From the NCBI GenBank assembly GCA_013180625.2, contig SNVD02013627.1, positions 434,001-498,000 of the forward strand: a stretch of 64,000 nucleotides of DNA. The letters are read 5' to 3'. The notes below the pieces were generated by a model. The model made no database searches. It had not been told where the DNA came from and saw only the letters and a list, made by a program, of their open reading frames with translations. Below are positions 24,888-37,775 of the stretch, piece by piece (positions within the stretch are counted from its first letter, which is position 1; each line of letters starts with the position of its first letter). A program made the translations under genes and the position numbers. The stretch is from Boswellia sacra. Lineage: Eukaryota; Streptophyta; Magnoliopsida; Sapindales; Burseraceae.

Positions 24888-27800
24888 ATGCCGGGAGAGA
24901 GGAGGAGGAAGATACAGTTTAGTAAGCTTTACTCGTTTTCATGTTTGAAGCATTCGCATAGTGATGATCATGCTCAAATTGGGCAAAGGGGGTACTCCAG
25001 AGTGGTTCATTGTAATGATCCCGACAATCCGGAGGCGGTTCAGCTCAATTATAGGGGAAATTATGTGTCCACGACTAAGTATACTGCTGCTAACTTTATT
25101 CCCAAGTCTTTGTTTGAGCAGTTTAGGAGAGTTGCAAATTTGTATTTTCTAGTTGTCGCTTTTGTTTCATTTAGTCCCTTGGCGCCCTATTCGGCACCCA
25201 GTGTGCTTGCACCTCTTATTGTGGTGATTGGAGCAACTATGGCCAAGGAAGGTGTGGAAGATTGGAGGCGGAGAAAACAGGTAATTGTTGAATTTATTAA
25301 GCTTTTCCTTGGGGGTTTTTATTTTTATTTTTTTATTTGCTTTTCTGGATTGTCAGTAAATAATTGCTTGATTTTAAGCTGATGTTGGCTTTTATTTTTG
25401 AATTCTGTAATACATCAAACTATATCCAGTTTTTCCTTTGATAATGGGACATCAGATTCTCTTTAATGTCGGGACCTGTAGCAAACATGACTATAATTGA
25501 TGGTGTTGTCTAGTTGTTTTAGAAATTTTAATTTATCTGTTAAGCGTTGAAAGTGATGGAAAGATGACCATTATCAAACCAAGAGATTAGTGTCGTTTGG
25601 AAACAAAGAAATGCTACAATCTTTGGATTTAACCACATTACTTCAGGGCAACACTGCATTCTATGATTATAAACTCTAGTTCCTGAACAAGAAAGTCTTT
25701 TAGATAATTTCCTTCCTTGCCCATTTGAGAGTCTTGTACGATCTTTTCCTTATAAACTATAGTTATCATATTCTTGGTTTGGAACTATTTAAAACTTCAC
25801 TGATTTGCAGAAATTTCCCTCGTAATATATCACTGCTACTAGTTGAGCCATACTAGCTTGGTGCTTTGGTGATGTCATGTATGTTACAAAATGCATAGGA
25901 TGTGTCATGCTGTAATACATAACTTTGATGGCTGACATTGCATGTCTACAGTTTATTGTCTTTTAGATGGGCATTTAAATAAAACTTGAAAATATTACTT
26001 GAAATATAATGACTACTTACAATTTCTAGACTAACCAAGTCTTGATAGAATTGTATAATGTATCTGAACCACTGTGAGATACATATTGATACCTTGAGAT
26101 CCCTGAACTTTTCACCTGTTAACCGAGTTCTAAACTAGGAGTTACTTCCAGATTCTACATTCTTGGTACCTCCCACATCATAATTAGAGGCTAAATACAA
26201 ATATAAGATGTTAAGGGCTTGCTTTTAAGAATTTTGGGAACACTTAGAAACTTGTGCTCTCAACTAGTGATGCAATCTTAGAAGGCTTGCCATTTTATTC
26301 TGCTAGGTATGCTCTACATTTTTTTGAGATTCCAGACAAGTAATCGGCATTTTTCAGATTAATTAGCTTGTACTAGTGCTAATTCACTGATCATTGAGTG
26401 AACATGATTTGGCTTCAGAGTTGGAACTCATTTTAGATGCATCTCTTACATTTGGTGACAGAAAAATAGAAATGTAATCTGTTTAGTTGTACATGCATTT
26501 TGTTATCTTTCTTGTTTCTTCGCAATGTTCATATAATGCCTAGTTGTAGTGTTGCAACCTTATCTTATTCCTTTAACATCTTTTTTCTTTCTTCTTCCCC
26601 CAGTTGCTTCTATTATTTTCCTATACTACAATGTAATTTACAGAGGCAGTTTGAAATGGTTTCAGGATATAGAAGCCAATAATCGAAAGGTCAGTGTGTA
26701 TAGGAAAGATCATGCTTTTATTGAGACCAAATGGAAGGATCTCCGAGTAGGTGACATTGTTAAGGTTCTTAAAGATGAATATTTTCCTGCTGATCTGCTA
26801 CTGCTTTCATCAAGCTATGATGATGGGATATGCTATGTTGAGACAATGAACCTTGATGGAGAGACCAATTTGAAATTGAAGCGTTCCTTAGAGGTGACAA
26901 TGTCATTACGTGAAGAATCCCTTCGGAAGTTTACAGCAATGATCAAGTGTGAAGACCCAAATGAACATCTTTATTCTTTTGTTGGAACACTGTATTATAA
27001 TGGAAAATCGTACCCGCTTTCGCCCCAGCAGATTCTTTTGAGGGATTCCAAGCTGAAAAACACTGATTATATCTATGGTGTAGTTGTTTTCACTGGACAT
27101 GACACAAAAGTGATGCAGAATGCTACAGATCCTCCTTCTAAGAGGAGTAAGATTGAGAGGAAAATGGATAAGATTGTGTATATCCTTTTTAGTACTCTTA
27201 TTTTGATATCATCCATGGGATCTGTGTTTTTCGGAATTGAAACTAAAAAAGACATTGATAATGGAAAGTATAGACGGTGGTATCTTAGACCTGATGACAC
27301 AACTGTGTTTTATGATCCAAGAAGAGCGACACTCGCTGCATTTCTTCATTTCTTGACAGGCCTTATGTTATATGGATATCTAATACCAATATCATTATAT
27401 GTTTCCATTGAGATTGTCAAGGTTCTACAAAGTATTTTCATCAACCAAGATCAGGATATGTACTATGAGGAAATGGACAAGCCGGCCCATGCTCGAACAT
27501 CTAATTTGAATGAAGAACTTGGTCAGATTGCTACTGTGCTATCTGACAAAACAGGTACTTTGACATGTAACTCCATGGAATTTGTCAAATGTTCAATAGC
27601 AGGCACTGCTTATGGCCGTGGTATGACGGAAGTAGAGAGGGCCTTGACCAAGAGAAGAGGTGATATGCCATTTGAAGCTGTTGATTCTTTAACTGAAGTG
27701 CAAGGCCAAAATGGTGATGCGATTGATTCAGCGAAATCAATTACGGGTTTCAACTTCAGAGATGAACGCATAATGAATGGTCAGTGGGTTAATGAACCTT

Positions 27801-28718
27801 ATTCAGATGTTATACAGAAGTTCTTTCGAGTTTTAGCAATTTGCCATACTGCAATACCTGATGTAGATAAAGAATCTGGCGAAATTTCATATGAAGCTGA
27901 ATCACCAGATGAAGCAGCCTTTGTCATGGCTGCGAGGGAGCTTGGCTTTATATTCTGTGGAAGCACACAAACAAGCATCTCATTGCATGAATTAGATCCT
28001 ATGAGTGGTAAAATTGTTGAAAGGTGAGTTCCTGGAGCCTTTTCATGATACCCTAAATTAGAAGACAAATTAGGTTGCCTAACCTCATTTAAGAAAAGAA
28101 TTTTAAGTACCAATTGCTGATAGCTGGTTTCAGGATCTTTTACATTTCAGCTGCCCGAAAGCTTAATTTTTATGGCTAAAAATCTTTGTCTGACTGTTGC
28201 AAAAGACCATTCTTCTATCAAACATTCATTGCTTATATGTGCACATGAAATTTGTATTCTTTTGCTAATTGAAGCTGTACAAATAAGACAATTAGCCCCG
28301 TCCCTTCCTCATCCCAGCTATGCTATAAAATGTCTAATGAATTTGATACAACACACAAGAGCCAGTGCTTTTAAATGTGATACATAATATTAGAAATCTT
28401 TGTTTATTCATTAGACGTGGAAGGTGACTTTCAAAACCAGTTGCAAAGTGTCTCTTTGCTAAGTATGAAGTTCGTGTTTGTATAGCTCTTGGATATGGTA
28501 AACAAACTTCAAGGAGGAAGATAAGACTAAAAAGGGGGGAAAAAAACACTTTGGAAGCCTTTTCTTTCATATCATAGAGGTTGATAAATGCGGGAAAAGT
28601 TTGAGGACTGCAGGTGTGTCTACATATATATATATATGTATATATATATATATGTATGTATATATATATATATGTATGTGTATATATATATATATGTATT
28701 TATATATATATGTATGTA

Positions 28719-28753
<35 letters not shown>

Positions 28754-31700
28754 GAGGAGTCAAAGAAACATAACCATTTATTTTTGGGTAGAACCTCATG
28801 TAAGGCTGAAACAAACAAAATTTGATTATATGTATACATTTTATTTACAGAAAGAAAAGTTACATTAGATAATCAAAATTTTGTATTCTAGTGTTCATAA
28901 CATGTGGATGCATGCTAACATTTCCTTTATTTTTTTCCTTCCTTTTCTTTTTTCCTTCCTTTTCCTTGCCTGGTTTGGTTATCAGACTTCAAGTGCAGTT
29001 AAGTACTAATATGAAAGCTGAAGGATAAAAACTAACTATGTTAAGGTTGCTTTTGTCAATATGCATATTTATTATTAATTTTTGTATTTTGTTCCATCAA
29101 ATTCAATCATTGTCTCATGTGACTCAGTTCCATATTTTTAGAGTATACGAGCTTCTTCATGTCTTGGAGTTCACTAGTTCTCGCAAGAGAATGTCTGTAA
29201 TTGTCAGGAATCCAGAGAATCAGTTGTTGCTCCTTTGCAAAGGAGCAGACAGGTTAGAACCCTGATGGTGAGACACCATCTCCTGCAATTATGAAGTTGT
29301 AAATGGTCTAATTGTTTCATGCTAATTTGTTTCTGCACGTGTAGTGTGATGTTCGAAAGGCTCTCAAAAGATGGACGCCGGTTTGAGGCCAGGACCAGAG
29401 ATCACATCCTCAGATACTCAGAAGCAGGTTTACGAACAATGGTAATTACGTATCGTGAGCTTGATGAAGATGAGTATAGAAGATGGGAAGAGGATTTTCT
29501 GAAGGCCAAAACTTCTGTAACTGCAGACCGTGATGCATTAGTGGCTGCAGCTGCTGATAAGATAGAAAGAGATTTAATTCTTCTTGGTGCCACTGCTGTT
29601 GAGGACAAACTACAAAAAGGGGTCTGCATCAAATTTTAAACTTTCTTTCAATTATTTTGTAATGTGTAGCTTCTATTGTTGATAGTACTAGCTATCAATG
29701 ATTAGAATGAAAGACCCACCTGCAGCTTAATACCACCTTTTTTTGACAACTTGCTATGGATATAATATTTATTCTGTAACGAGTTATCTTACTTGATATG
29801 AGGGAGATGCTAATTACCTTAGGAAAAGAAATTGGGGTCCCTGTCAATTTAAGGGGAACTCATTTATTAATTGATTACAAACATTTCATTTAAATTTCCA
29901 CCGCTTTTGTGTATAGGTTCCAGAATGTATTGACAAGCTTGCACAGGCTGGAATAAGAATATGGGTCTTAACTGGTGACAAAATGGAAACTGCAATAAAT
30001 ATTGGGTACGTTAACAATTTGAGGCCAAATCATCTTTCTTTTGTTCATTTATTTTTCTATTCCATTTGGCATTTACATGTTATAGATATATAATATCATG
30101 TATTCTACAGGTATGCCTGTAGTCTACTGAGACAAGGAATGAAGAATATTGTGATCACTCTGGATTCACCCGATGTTGAAGCTTTGGAGAAGCAAGGGGA
30201 TAAGGAAGCCATTGCAAAGGTAAATGAGTCTAAAATTAATTTTATAAGTATTCTATTTCTGGAAATCTGAAAATGGGCATTGTTTTAGGCTTCTCTTGAA
30301 AGTGTGACGAGGCAATTAAGAGAAGGAAAATCTCAACTTAACTCAGCTAAAGCAACTACAGATGAGTTTGGTTTGGTAATTGATGGCAAGGCATTGGACT
30401 TTGCTCTAGACAGGAAACTTGAGAACAAGTTCTTGGATCTAGCAATTAGTTGTGATTCTGTTATATGCTGTCGCTCTACACCCAAACAGAAAGCTCTTGT
30501 AAGTTTCACGATTGAGGGTTAATTAATTAAAGAATTGTGACATAAATTGTCATTTTCTACAGAGACTGGCCTCTAAATAATCTGATAGAGTTCTAGAAGA
30601 TTTGCAGGTAACTAGATTGGTTAAAGGATCAGGTCAAACAACACTGGCAGTTGGTGATGGGGCAAATGATGTTGGCATGCTTCAAGAGGCTGATATTGGA
30701 GTCGGCATTAGTGGCATGGAAGGGATGCAGGTAAATTATGTGTGTGTATCTGACTTTTTGTTTGTTCTGTGTGTGCCTTAATGTGTCTCCACTTCTCTTT
30801 ATATAAATTTAAAGATTGCCAACATTATTTATTCTTCACCAAGTCCTACTCTCTTTTATCTATTTTGGAATTGTGAATGTTATTTCATCTTTATAGAGCC
30901 TTAGTTTAGGTAACATCTTTTTGTAGTTGGCTCTGGAAACTCTGGTTTTTGATGTGATTCCTTGTCGATAACATAAATCTTTATCGCCTCAAGCTTTCAA
31001 TATCCTTTTTTTTAGTTATTATTTTTTTAAAATTTCGTTTTATTAATCGTATATTTACATAGTTGTCTACCTGTTTGCACAAGTTTCTGCCATCTAGATG
31101 GCTATTTAAATGATAAAACTGTTAGTAACAGGTCATGCATTATGCCTGTGAAGGAATAACATTTATATTTTATATATCCTTACTGAGGGTTTAGCTAAGG
31201 TCCAGGGACAGGTATTCCCGGGAGCCATTGGATGACCTTTGTGCATTAATTTTTTTGTTCATCCAATAGTTCAATTCTTAAGATTGCTAACATTACTGAC
31301 CTGCTGACAATGAGTTTTAATCAGTGGCAAATGAAATCTTGGCTGATTAAAGTAAGTTTAAAGTTTATACCAGATCACAATTATGGAACTTGCATAAAGC
31401 AGAACCAATGCTGGATATGATCTTTGCCCAGCTACTCTTTCCAGGACCTAGCCTCAGCAGAACAGCCTCTGTGATGATACAGGAGTTAGTTCTACGAACA
31501 AAACCTCTTTCCTTTTCCTGTTATATGACTGGAACCTTATCTCTGCTTGATCAGTTCTCAAATGACTTGACTTTGAATTAATTAGTTTAATCAGATGGGT
31601 GAATGAACTGACAAAACAATGTGTAATTTTCTGGGCGTTCCCTGTTTTATCTGATGATTCAACGTCAGATTTTGTTGCCACCTTGAAGACAGGAGGTCGT

Positions 31701-34482
31701 CATTTCCTGCTTGATTTGGTTCTGAAAATTCTTAAAAGGGAAACGTTTTTTATAAATTTCTCCTATGTGATATTCTTAAAAGGGGTAGTGGTTGTTAAGT
31801 CTTCTATCACTGGAAAGCGTCTTGTGTCTCATATTTCCAGTTGTTTCATTGTCTGCTTGCTTGGGTCTCATGTTTAGAAGTTTGAGTGAGATGTCTACCT
31901 CTTCTCTTGTCAATCCTTCCGAAGTTCCATAACTGCTATGAAGTTGAATGACTCTAGTTTATGTTTTGGTCAAAAAGAGTCATCAAGTATCTATTTGTAA
32001 TCTTGTTTCCAGGTTGGGCATTGAGAATATCTATGCTCTTAACTTGAAGGGGACTTTTAGAACTTTATAATAATTGTATCCTAGGTGGTAAATATATGTA
32101 TTGATTGTGAGTATTTCCTATTTTACTTTGATTCTTCTACGATGTGTAAGTATTCATATATCAATAGATGCAACAACTTTCATCATCTCTTTTCTCTCTT
32201 TTAACCGTTTTATCTATGACATTCAACTTTCACCTTCCTCATCTCTTGCATTCTTCTGTAGACGAACTGTTTAAAATATCATTTTTCTTTGCATTAACTG
32301 CTGCCTAAAATTTCCTCTCTTGTGTTGCATTCTAATTGAAACCCTGTAATTTTCATATCCTAGGATTCTTGTTAATCTGGTTCCTGATTTGGTTGTTTCT
32401 TTGAGTGCAGGCTGTGATGGCAAGTGATTTTGCAATAGCTCAATTTCGTTTTCTGGAACGTTTGTTGCTGGTGCATGGCCATTGGTGTTACAGGCGGATA
32501 GCAATGATGGTAAAACTGTCTCAATGATCTTTGGCTTCCATCTAGGGATAAATAGCATAAGCTCTGATTTCTAGGTTTGAAAGAGAGAGAAATCTCTCAG
32601 TATCTCTATACTTTTTTGCCATATGTGTATATAAAACCAGTCTTCCAATATTGAATCAAGAAAAACAAAATACATCCCTCTTAACTGTTTTATGTTATTT
32701 TCCTCCTCTCAAATGCTTTTTTCATGCTCTAACTTAGTCAAAGACCTGCTAATTAACCTCATATTTGCTTTTGCATGTCTGGTTAAGTTCCTTGTGATTT
32801 TGAGGTCATTAATTTTATTGTTCAGAGTTGGGAAACCAAATCTTTGCAAGATCTGAGAGTTACCTCACATGTGGGATAAAACTTTATGCAGCACTCACTG
32901 AAATGCTCATCTGATCTGAGTTTATTATTTATATATTATAATTTATTTTGGGGTGGATGCAGATATGCTATTTCTTCTACAAGAATCTCACATTTGGATT
33001 CACCCTATTTTGGTTTGAGTTCTATGCTTCATTTTCTGGTCAGCCGGCATACAATGATTGGTACATGTCATGCTATAATGTCTTCTTCACGTCACTTCCT
33101 GTTATTGCTCTTGGTGTTTTTGATCAGGATGTTTCTGCGCGACTTTGCCTTAAGGTACACACTTTTTTTGAGAATTAAAGGAAACCGGGAATGTAAATTC
33201 TGAAAGAGAAACAGGATCTATAGGATATCAGATGGATTACAATATTTGTAGGGGCTCTCCAGAATATTAATAAAGTGAAGAACAAGTCCAAATAAATTAG
33301 CCACTATTTGTAGAGTGACAGAAACCCTGCAAGCATTTTAGACATGATTCTGTGTAATAATCAGAAGAAATAATGTCTTATCAATAACAGGGGAATCCTG
33401 TTCAAAACCATGTCAGGTAGATACTTGTCATATATAGGATAAGAACCTCCCAGAAGAGACTAGTACGCTTTAATCCAATACTTTGCTTGTATGGATTTGG
33501 ATTATGTTTAAGCTTGAGCTTCCTGTTTAACTTCCAAAATCATTTTGTTCCCTGCTTCCTAGGGTAGTGGAACATGGTGCAAAGCTATTTCAGAGAATCA
33601 CTTCAAACCTCTTATGTGTCAGTATACTTGATATAATGGGAAAGTGTCTGCACTGTAATTATGTTTTGAAATGAACACTTTTTTTTCTTTTTTTTTTTTT
33701 AATTTCTATGAGTAGTTTGCCATGATACTTATAATGGGTTGATGATATCGCTATACTCTTTTAAATATGGATTATGGATTAGGAAATGTGGCACTTCATT
33801 ATAAATTTGCCAAATCCAATCTGGTTCTTAGATGCACCACTGATTTTTTAAGGTTGGAAGGGTTATTAATCATGCCTTATCTATTTGGCAGTATCCTATG
33901 TTGTATCAAGAGGGAGTACAAAACATTCTATTCAGCTGGCTCCGCATTCTGGGTTGGATGTGTAATGGAGTTCTTAGTTCCATAATTATCTTCTTCTTCA
34001 CCAGCAGCTCCATTTTTAACCAAGCATACCGGACTGATGGTCAAGTGGTTGATTATGAAGTATTTGGAGTCACAATGTATTCATGTGTAGTGTGGGTTGT
34101 AAATTGCCAAATGGCACTCTCCATCAACTACTTCACTTGGATCCAGCACTTGTTCATCTGGGGAAGCATTGCCTTCTGGTATCTATTCTTGGTGGTTTAT
34201 GGTTCTCTCCCACCTACATTATCAACAACAGCATACAAGGTTCTTATGGAAGCATGTGCTCCTAGTGTACTTTATTGGCTCACTACGCTTCTTGTTGTTG
34301 TCTCCACTCTACTGCCGTACTTTTTCTTCAGGTCTTTCCAGACACGGTTTCGACCAATGATCCATGATATAATACAAAGACGGCAACGCTCACAAGAGAC
34401 TGAAACTTCTAATGAATTGCCTAGCCGGGTGGAAATCAAAATGCATAATTTAAAGGCAAATTTGATGCAGAGGAACTCATGA
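24888..34482 (+). CDS. ALA8: P4-type ATPase, phospholipid-transporting (ALA8-like), 11 exons, 1183 aa
   Basis: Exons: 24888-25280, 26666-28023, 29142-29252, 29345-29621, 29917-30005, 30111-30219, 30289-30498, 30608-30730, 32411-32509, 32963-33154, 33892-34482, all in phase. P4-ATPases flip aminophospholipids or lysolipids to the cytosolic leaflet, usually with an ALIS/Cdc50 beta subunit. The protein has the N-terminal NYVSTTKYT block, two membrane hairpins and DGET (residue 195) in place of the cation-pump TGES. It also has PISL in membrane segment 4 (from 372), the phosphorylated DKTGT (Asp425), CKGAD in the nucleotide domain and GDGANDV (from 865). The C-terminal membrane bundle ends in a short basic tail (...NLMQRNS). 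The sequence fits the Arabidopsis ALA8 subgroup better than ALA9-12, as I recall it: the KFSKLYSF-like start, [11 protein letters not shown], and the HNLKANL-type end. All catalytic residues are intact. The start ATG opens the conserved N-terminus. Substrate lipid and membrane cannot be read from sequence. Confidence 0.95.
28620..28754. repeat. TA / TATG compound microsatellite in ALA8 intron 2
   Basis: About 130 bp of alternating (TA)n blocks spaced by GTATG units, ending in a clean (TATG)n run at about 28727-28752. It is largely self-complementary and produces spurious Tyr/Ile/Cys-rich and His/Thr/Ile-rich reading frames on both strands. It lies between ALA8 exons 2 and 3. Confidence 0.85.
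30731..32410 (+). other. 1.68-kb ALA8 intron, no embedded gene seen
   Basis: This is the longest ALA8 intron after intron 1 and joins GMEGMQ to AVMASDF exactly as in the family, so no exon is missing. Short frames inside it (31390-31581 and 31599-31877) have no recognisable domain. Confidence 0.7.
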
Positions 34483-34640
34483 AACTTAATACATTGTCTG
34501 ACTATGTAACTAAGGTTTTTTTTTTTTCCTTGTACATTCTACTCTGGCAGTTTAATTATAGGTTGGGGGATTGAATATAAAGACAAGTTGTATACCCTCG
34601 TGTACATTAAACATGTAAAGCTGATGCATTAAAGTTAAAA
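34483..34640 (+). terminator. ALA8 3' UTR
   Basis: The stop codon TGA is at 34480-34482. A poly-T tract follows at 34517-34527, then AT-rich sequence with weak polyadenylation-like words (GAATATAAAG near 34572, ACATTAAAC near 34604). The exact cleavage site cannot be fixed. This segment is also the left part of a sequence repeated at about 39125. Confidence 0.4.
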
Positions 34641-35310
34641 GGTGTTTTATTTGTCTGTCTGACCAATGCTCTGGACCTTCTATCTCCAGGTTGCGTTATG
34701 AGTATTATGATCATAGGCCGTTTTTCTTGATTGTAGCAGTATTTTGCAGAAACCATTATTCGAAAGGGAAGTGGTAGAGAAGGGGGGAGAGTGGAGTGGG
34801 GGGAACCATGATGGATTAACAAAACAGTATCCCACAATATCCTGAAACAAGCTGATGAGAGAAGAGGTCATGCATATACATACATAATGGTTGATCATTA
34901 AAAATGATTTTTGATTAAGAAAACTTCAAATGTTACAGGAAACAGAGAATGCTATTGCAAGTGGCGTAGGATACATGAGCATGAGATTACTGAGATTATA
35001 TACCATGCAGTCTATACTTGGCGAGCATTTATTGGGTTTCAACCTCCCCACCCCCCAGCGCCACCCAACCATTTCACGTTTCACCAAACAAAATCTATTG
35101 CCTCGCTCCGACGGAGTCCATAAATAATTGCATAGACTACCACCATGCTTAAGCATTACAAAATCATGATTATGTTACTCTGGAATAACAATTACTACAA
35201 CAACCATAACAACTCATTTCTACTTAATAAAATTTTTATGTAAATAATTATTCTGAAAAGAACTGCATATACGTTGATGATTATACTATATCAGAAAGAG
35301 AATAATTTGT
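34498..35310 (+). repeat. Direct duplication copy A: ALA8 3' flank
   Basis: This segment aligns collinearly with about 39125-39790. Shared landmarks include CTCTGGACCTTC (34670) and CTCTGGACTTTC (39271), AGGTTGCGTTA and AGGTTGTGTTA, GATTAAGAAAACTTC and TATTAAGAAAACTCC, GCGAGCATTTATTGGGTTT and GCGAGCATTTATTAGGTTT, and CACAAAATCATGATTATG. The copies differ by many substitutions and indels. Copy A carries an extra stretch at about 34735-34870. Confidence 0.75.
34730..34858. mobile_element. Interspersed repeat copy 2, small insertion of unknown class
   Basis: It is homologous to 12390-12516 in the kinase intron (TTGCAGAAACCATTATTC ... CAAAACAGTATCCCACAA ... TGAAACAAGCTG). The related duplicate at 39125-39790 lacks this stretch, so it behaves as an insertion of about 120-140 bp. 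Its class (short DNA element, SINE or fragment) could not be determined. It carries no coding sequence. Confidence 0.55.
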
Positions 35311-36660
35311 ACAAACAAACATGCATATATTATATGGAGAAAGCGCAGCATAAAGTTGCATAGCTTTATTTGAATATCTATTTGCAAAACTCAAATATTT
35401 GGAACAGAGCTGAAGCTGGTGCTTAAGAATAAAAATAAATCGGTTGAATATGGAGATGCCAATTCCGCAAAAGCAAATACGAGGTTAATGACCAGGTCTT
35501 TGATAATGATCTGAATTGAATCATTGATTACTTTAGAAGTAATATAATAATGGAACATATATGAATAAAATAAGGAGCTTAGCTACTTCAGTTTTCCAAA
35601 TTTGACTCCAAGCCACTAGATTGGTCAATGTTAGGTGGATGCCGTGACAACATTATGTCTATGTGCTTGTGGGCATTAATTGTGCATGTTAACAAAACGA
35701 CATTATAAATAGAATGCTAAATAATTGTAACATTAATACAGAAATTACTTAGAGCTGCATGCATGGCGATGAAACCAACCATGGGTACTGTTGTCATTAA
35801 ATCAGATATAAAGAATAAGTATCCTTATACTATATATATATATATATATAGAATTAACATTCATTATAACATCAATTGTCTGAAGTACCTGCTAAGCCTT
35901 GGCAAAGTATTGATTGAAAGAACTGAAGCTATATCTATCAGAGGAGGTTGATGCAAATGTTGAAGCGTACATGCAAAGAACTCAGACATTGCAAATGGTC
36001 CAAAAAAGCCTCTGATAATTTGATGACATCAATTCATTGGAGGGGTTTAATATTATCGTAATTTGATGTTCTTTCTATAAAGCTTCTTCTTGTACTGCCT
36101 ACAACATGCACTTGCAGAGAAATCTAGCAACTGGAGTCAAAGTTTATATACAGTGCTCCAGTGTGGATCCTTCTTTTCGACAATTTCTAAAAACTTGATA
36201 CAAATAGTCGTAATAAATCCGCGACGAGTACTGTTGTTGTTGTCTTTCTTTTCCTTGCGTTGCTTGTTATGGGAACCATTCATGTTGGCTTCTGCAATGC
36301 TTTTCTTGAGGGGTTCTTCTTCAAGTTCAAGAAAATGTCGAAAAGAACGACCACACTCGAGCAGTACTATATATAAATTGACTAAGTTGCAAGATTTCTA
36401 CAATACTGGGATGGGTATTTACAAGTGCATGTTCTGGGCAGTACAACAAGAAGCTTAATTAATTAATGATAATTCATATCAATATGCTGAAAAGAAAAGA
36501 ACATCACATTAAGATATATATAAAAAAAACCCTACTAATGTATTGATATCATAAAATTACCTGAGACGCTTTTTAGAAACATCTGCACTATTTGAACCCC
36601 CTGCGGGTTGCGGCAGTAATTCATTCATTCAATTTTATATTGAATATGTATATATATATA
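35311..36660. other. AT-rich spacer with one weak small reading frame
   Basis: Contains an AT run near 35833-35850. A 48-codon minus-strand frame (36283-36137) starts MNGSHNKQRKEKKDNNN and lies about 95 bases downstream of a TATATA-rich motif on the minus strand near 36370-36378. An opposing plus frame covers 36090-36458. Neither resembles a family I know, and both may be chance. Confidence 0.25.
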
Positions 36661-36679
36661 GTACGAGTAAATACTGATA

Positions 36680-37060
36680 GACTTTATCTTCCATTACAAT
36701 TTATCTTCTTGTAACAATTTTATCTTCTTTGTAATTTGTAAAGATTAATATATCAATCTTACCTTAAAATTAATCTTCTTGTAAGATTAATATATTTATC
36801 TTCCCTTAAAGTTTATCTTCTTGTAAAAATTTTATCTTCTTTGTAAAGGTTGATATATCAATCTTCCCTTAAAATTGATCTTCTTGTAACAATAATATAT
36901 TTATCTTTCCTTAAATCTTTTAAAATTTTATCTTCTTTGTAAAGATTAATATATCAATCTTTCCTTAAAATTTATCTTCTTGTAATAGTTTTTATCTTCT
37001 TTATAAAGATTAATATATCAATCTTCCCTTAAAATTTATCCTCTTGTAAAGATATTTCGT
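36680..37060. repeat. Minisatellite built on TTTATCTTCTTGTAA and TATCAATCTT modules
   Basis: Related blocks repeat with uneven spacing: the TATATCAATCTT core begins near 36751, 36856, 36952 and 37016, about 105, 96 and 64 bp apart. Between cores are ATTTATCTTCTTGTAA, TTTTATCTTCTTTGTAAAG and CTTCCCTTAAAAT modules. A detached fragment of the same family lies at about 37792-37860. There are no conserved repeats with unique spacers of even size, so it is not CRISPR-like. Confidence 0.8.
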
Positions 37061-37619
37061 TGCCATGCATCCAACTTTACGAAATTTCTGTTATAATATT
37101 AAATATACATTATGGCTGCAAAATTTCAAATAGATTTTAAGAAAAGTATCATTATTCTAATTGTTTTGTAAACATAGTAAATTAATAACCACTAACACAT
37201 AGATACAATATCAGAAAACAGCTAGAATACATTCTCTTTTCAAAATAGTTTTTCTTTTTCTTTTTTACAATTTTTTTTTGTTTGATTTACAAATCCTTTT
37301 ACAAATTTACTATATATATAAAACGCCAAAGCAGCTGGATCCATAATGTCAAGTTAACACAGGAGCCCTCGAACCCGAACCCTTGACCCATCGAATGGCT
37401 TCGAGTCCAATTTCGAAATTAATTAAAGTGGCTAGCTCCTCAATAAAATTAATTACCTCTCAAGTAATCAATCATTCCATTGCTTTGATTATATTGGCAT
37501 CTTCGTATTCAACCTATTTCTTTGTATTCTTAATGTCCCTAGATGCTTGCATTAATTAATTAGCTAAACTTCTTTTTTGGTATATACTGCAATTTGATGG
37601 TCAACAAATTTTTTTTTTT

Positions 37620-37775
37620 TGGAGGTAATATAAAACCAAACGTTGACCCTCAGATGTTTATATGTAACTTGCCCACAATGTCTCAGGCCCAAAATAATAG
37701 AATCTTAAGAGTTCAACCCTTAAAAATACAAGTTACAAAACATTTTATCAATAATCAAATAAACATTTTATCCTA
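37620..37775. repeat. Dispersed direct repeat, copy 1
   Basis: This segment (GGTAATATAAAACC ... AGATGTTTATATGTAACTTG ... AATAATAGAATCTTAAGAGT ... CAAAACATTTTATC) recurs in the same orientation at about 38104-38265 with many substitutions. It is probably a fragment of an old repetitive element; no coding potential is seen. Confidence 0.6.

Noticed and set aside
28567..28868. Overlapping Tyr/Ile/Cys-rich and His/Thr/Ile-rich frames on both strands
   Set aside because: They are produced by the TA/TATG microsatellite in ALA8 intron 2 and have no protein-like composition.
31390..31877. Two frames of 63 and 92 codons inside ALA8 intron 8
   Set aside because: The flanking exons join perfectly without them, and neither contains a recognisable domain or good splice context.
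32886..33203. 105-codon plus-strand frame in another phase
   Set aside because: It overlaps ALA8 exon 10, whose own frame matches the P4-ATPase membrane region ([14 protein letters not shown]); the other frame is a shadow.
36680..37060. CRISPR-like alternation of repeats and spacers
   Set aside because: Spacing is irregular, 'spacers' are themselves repeated, and the surrounding genome is eukaryotic; this is a minisatellite.
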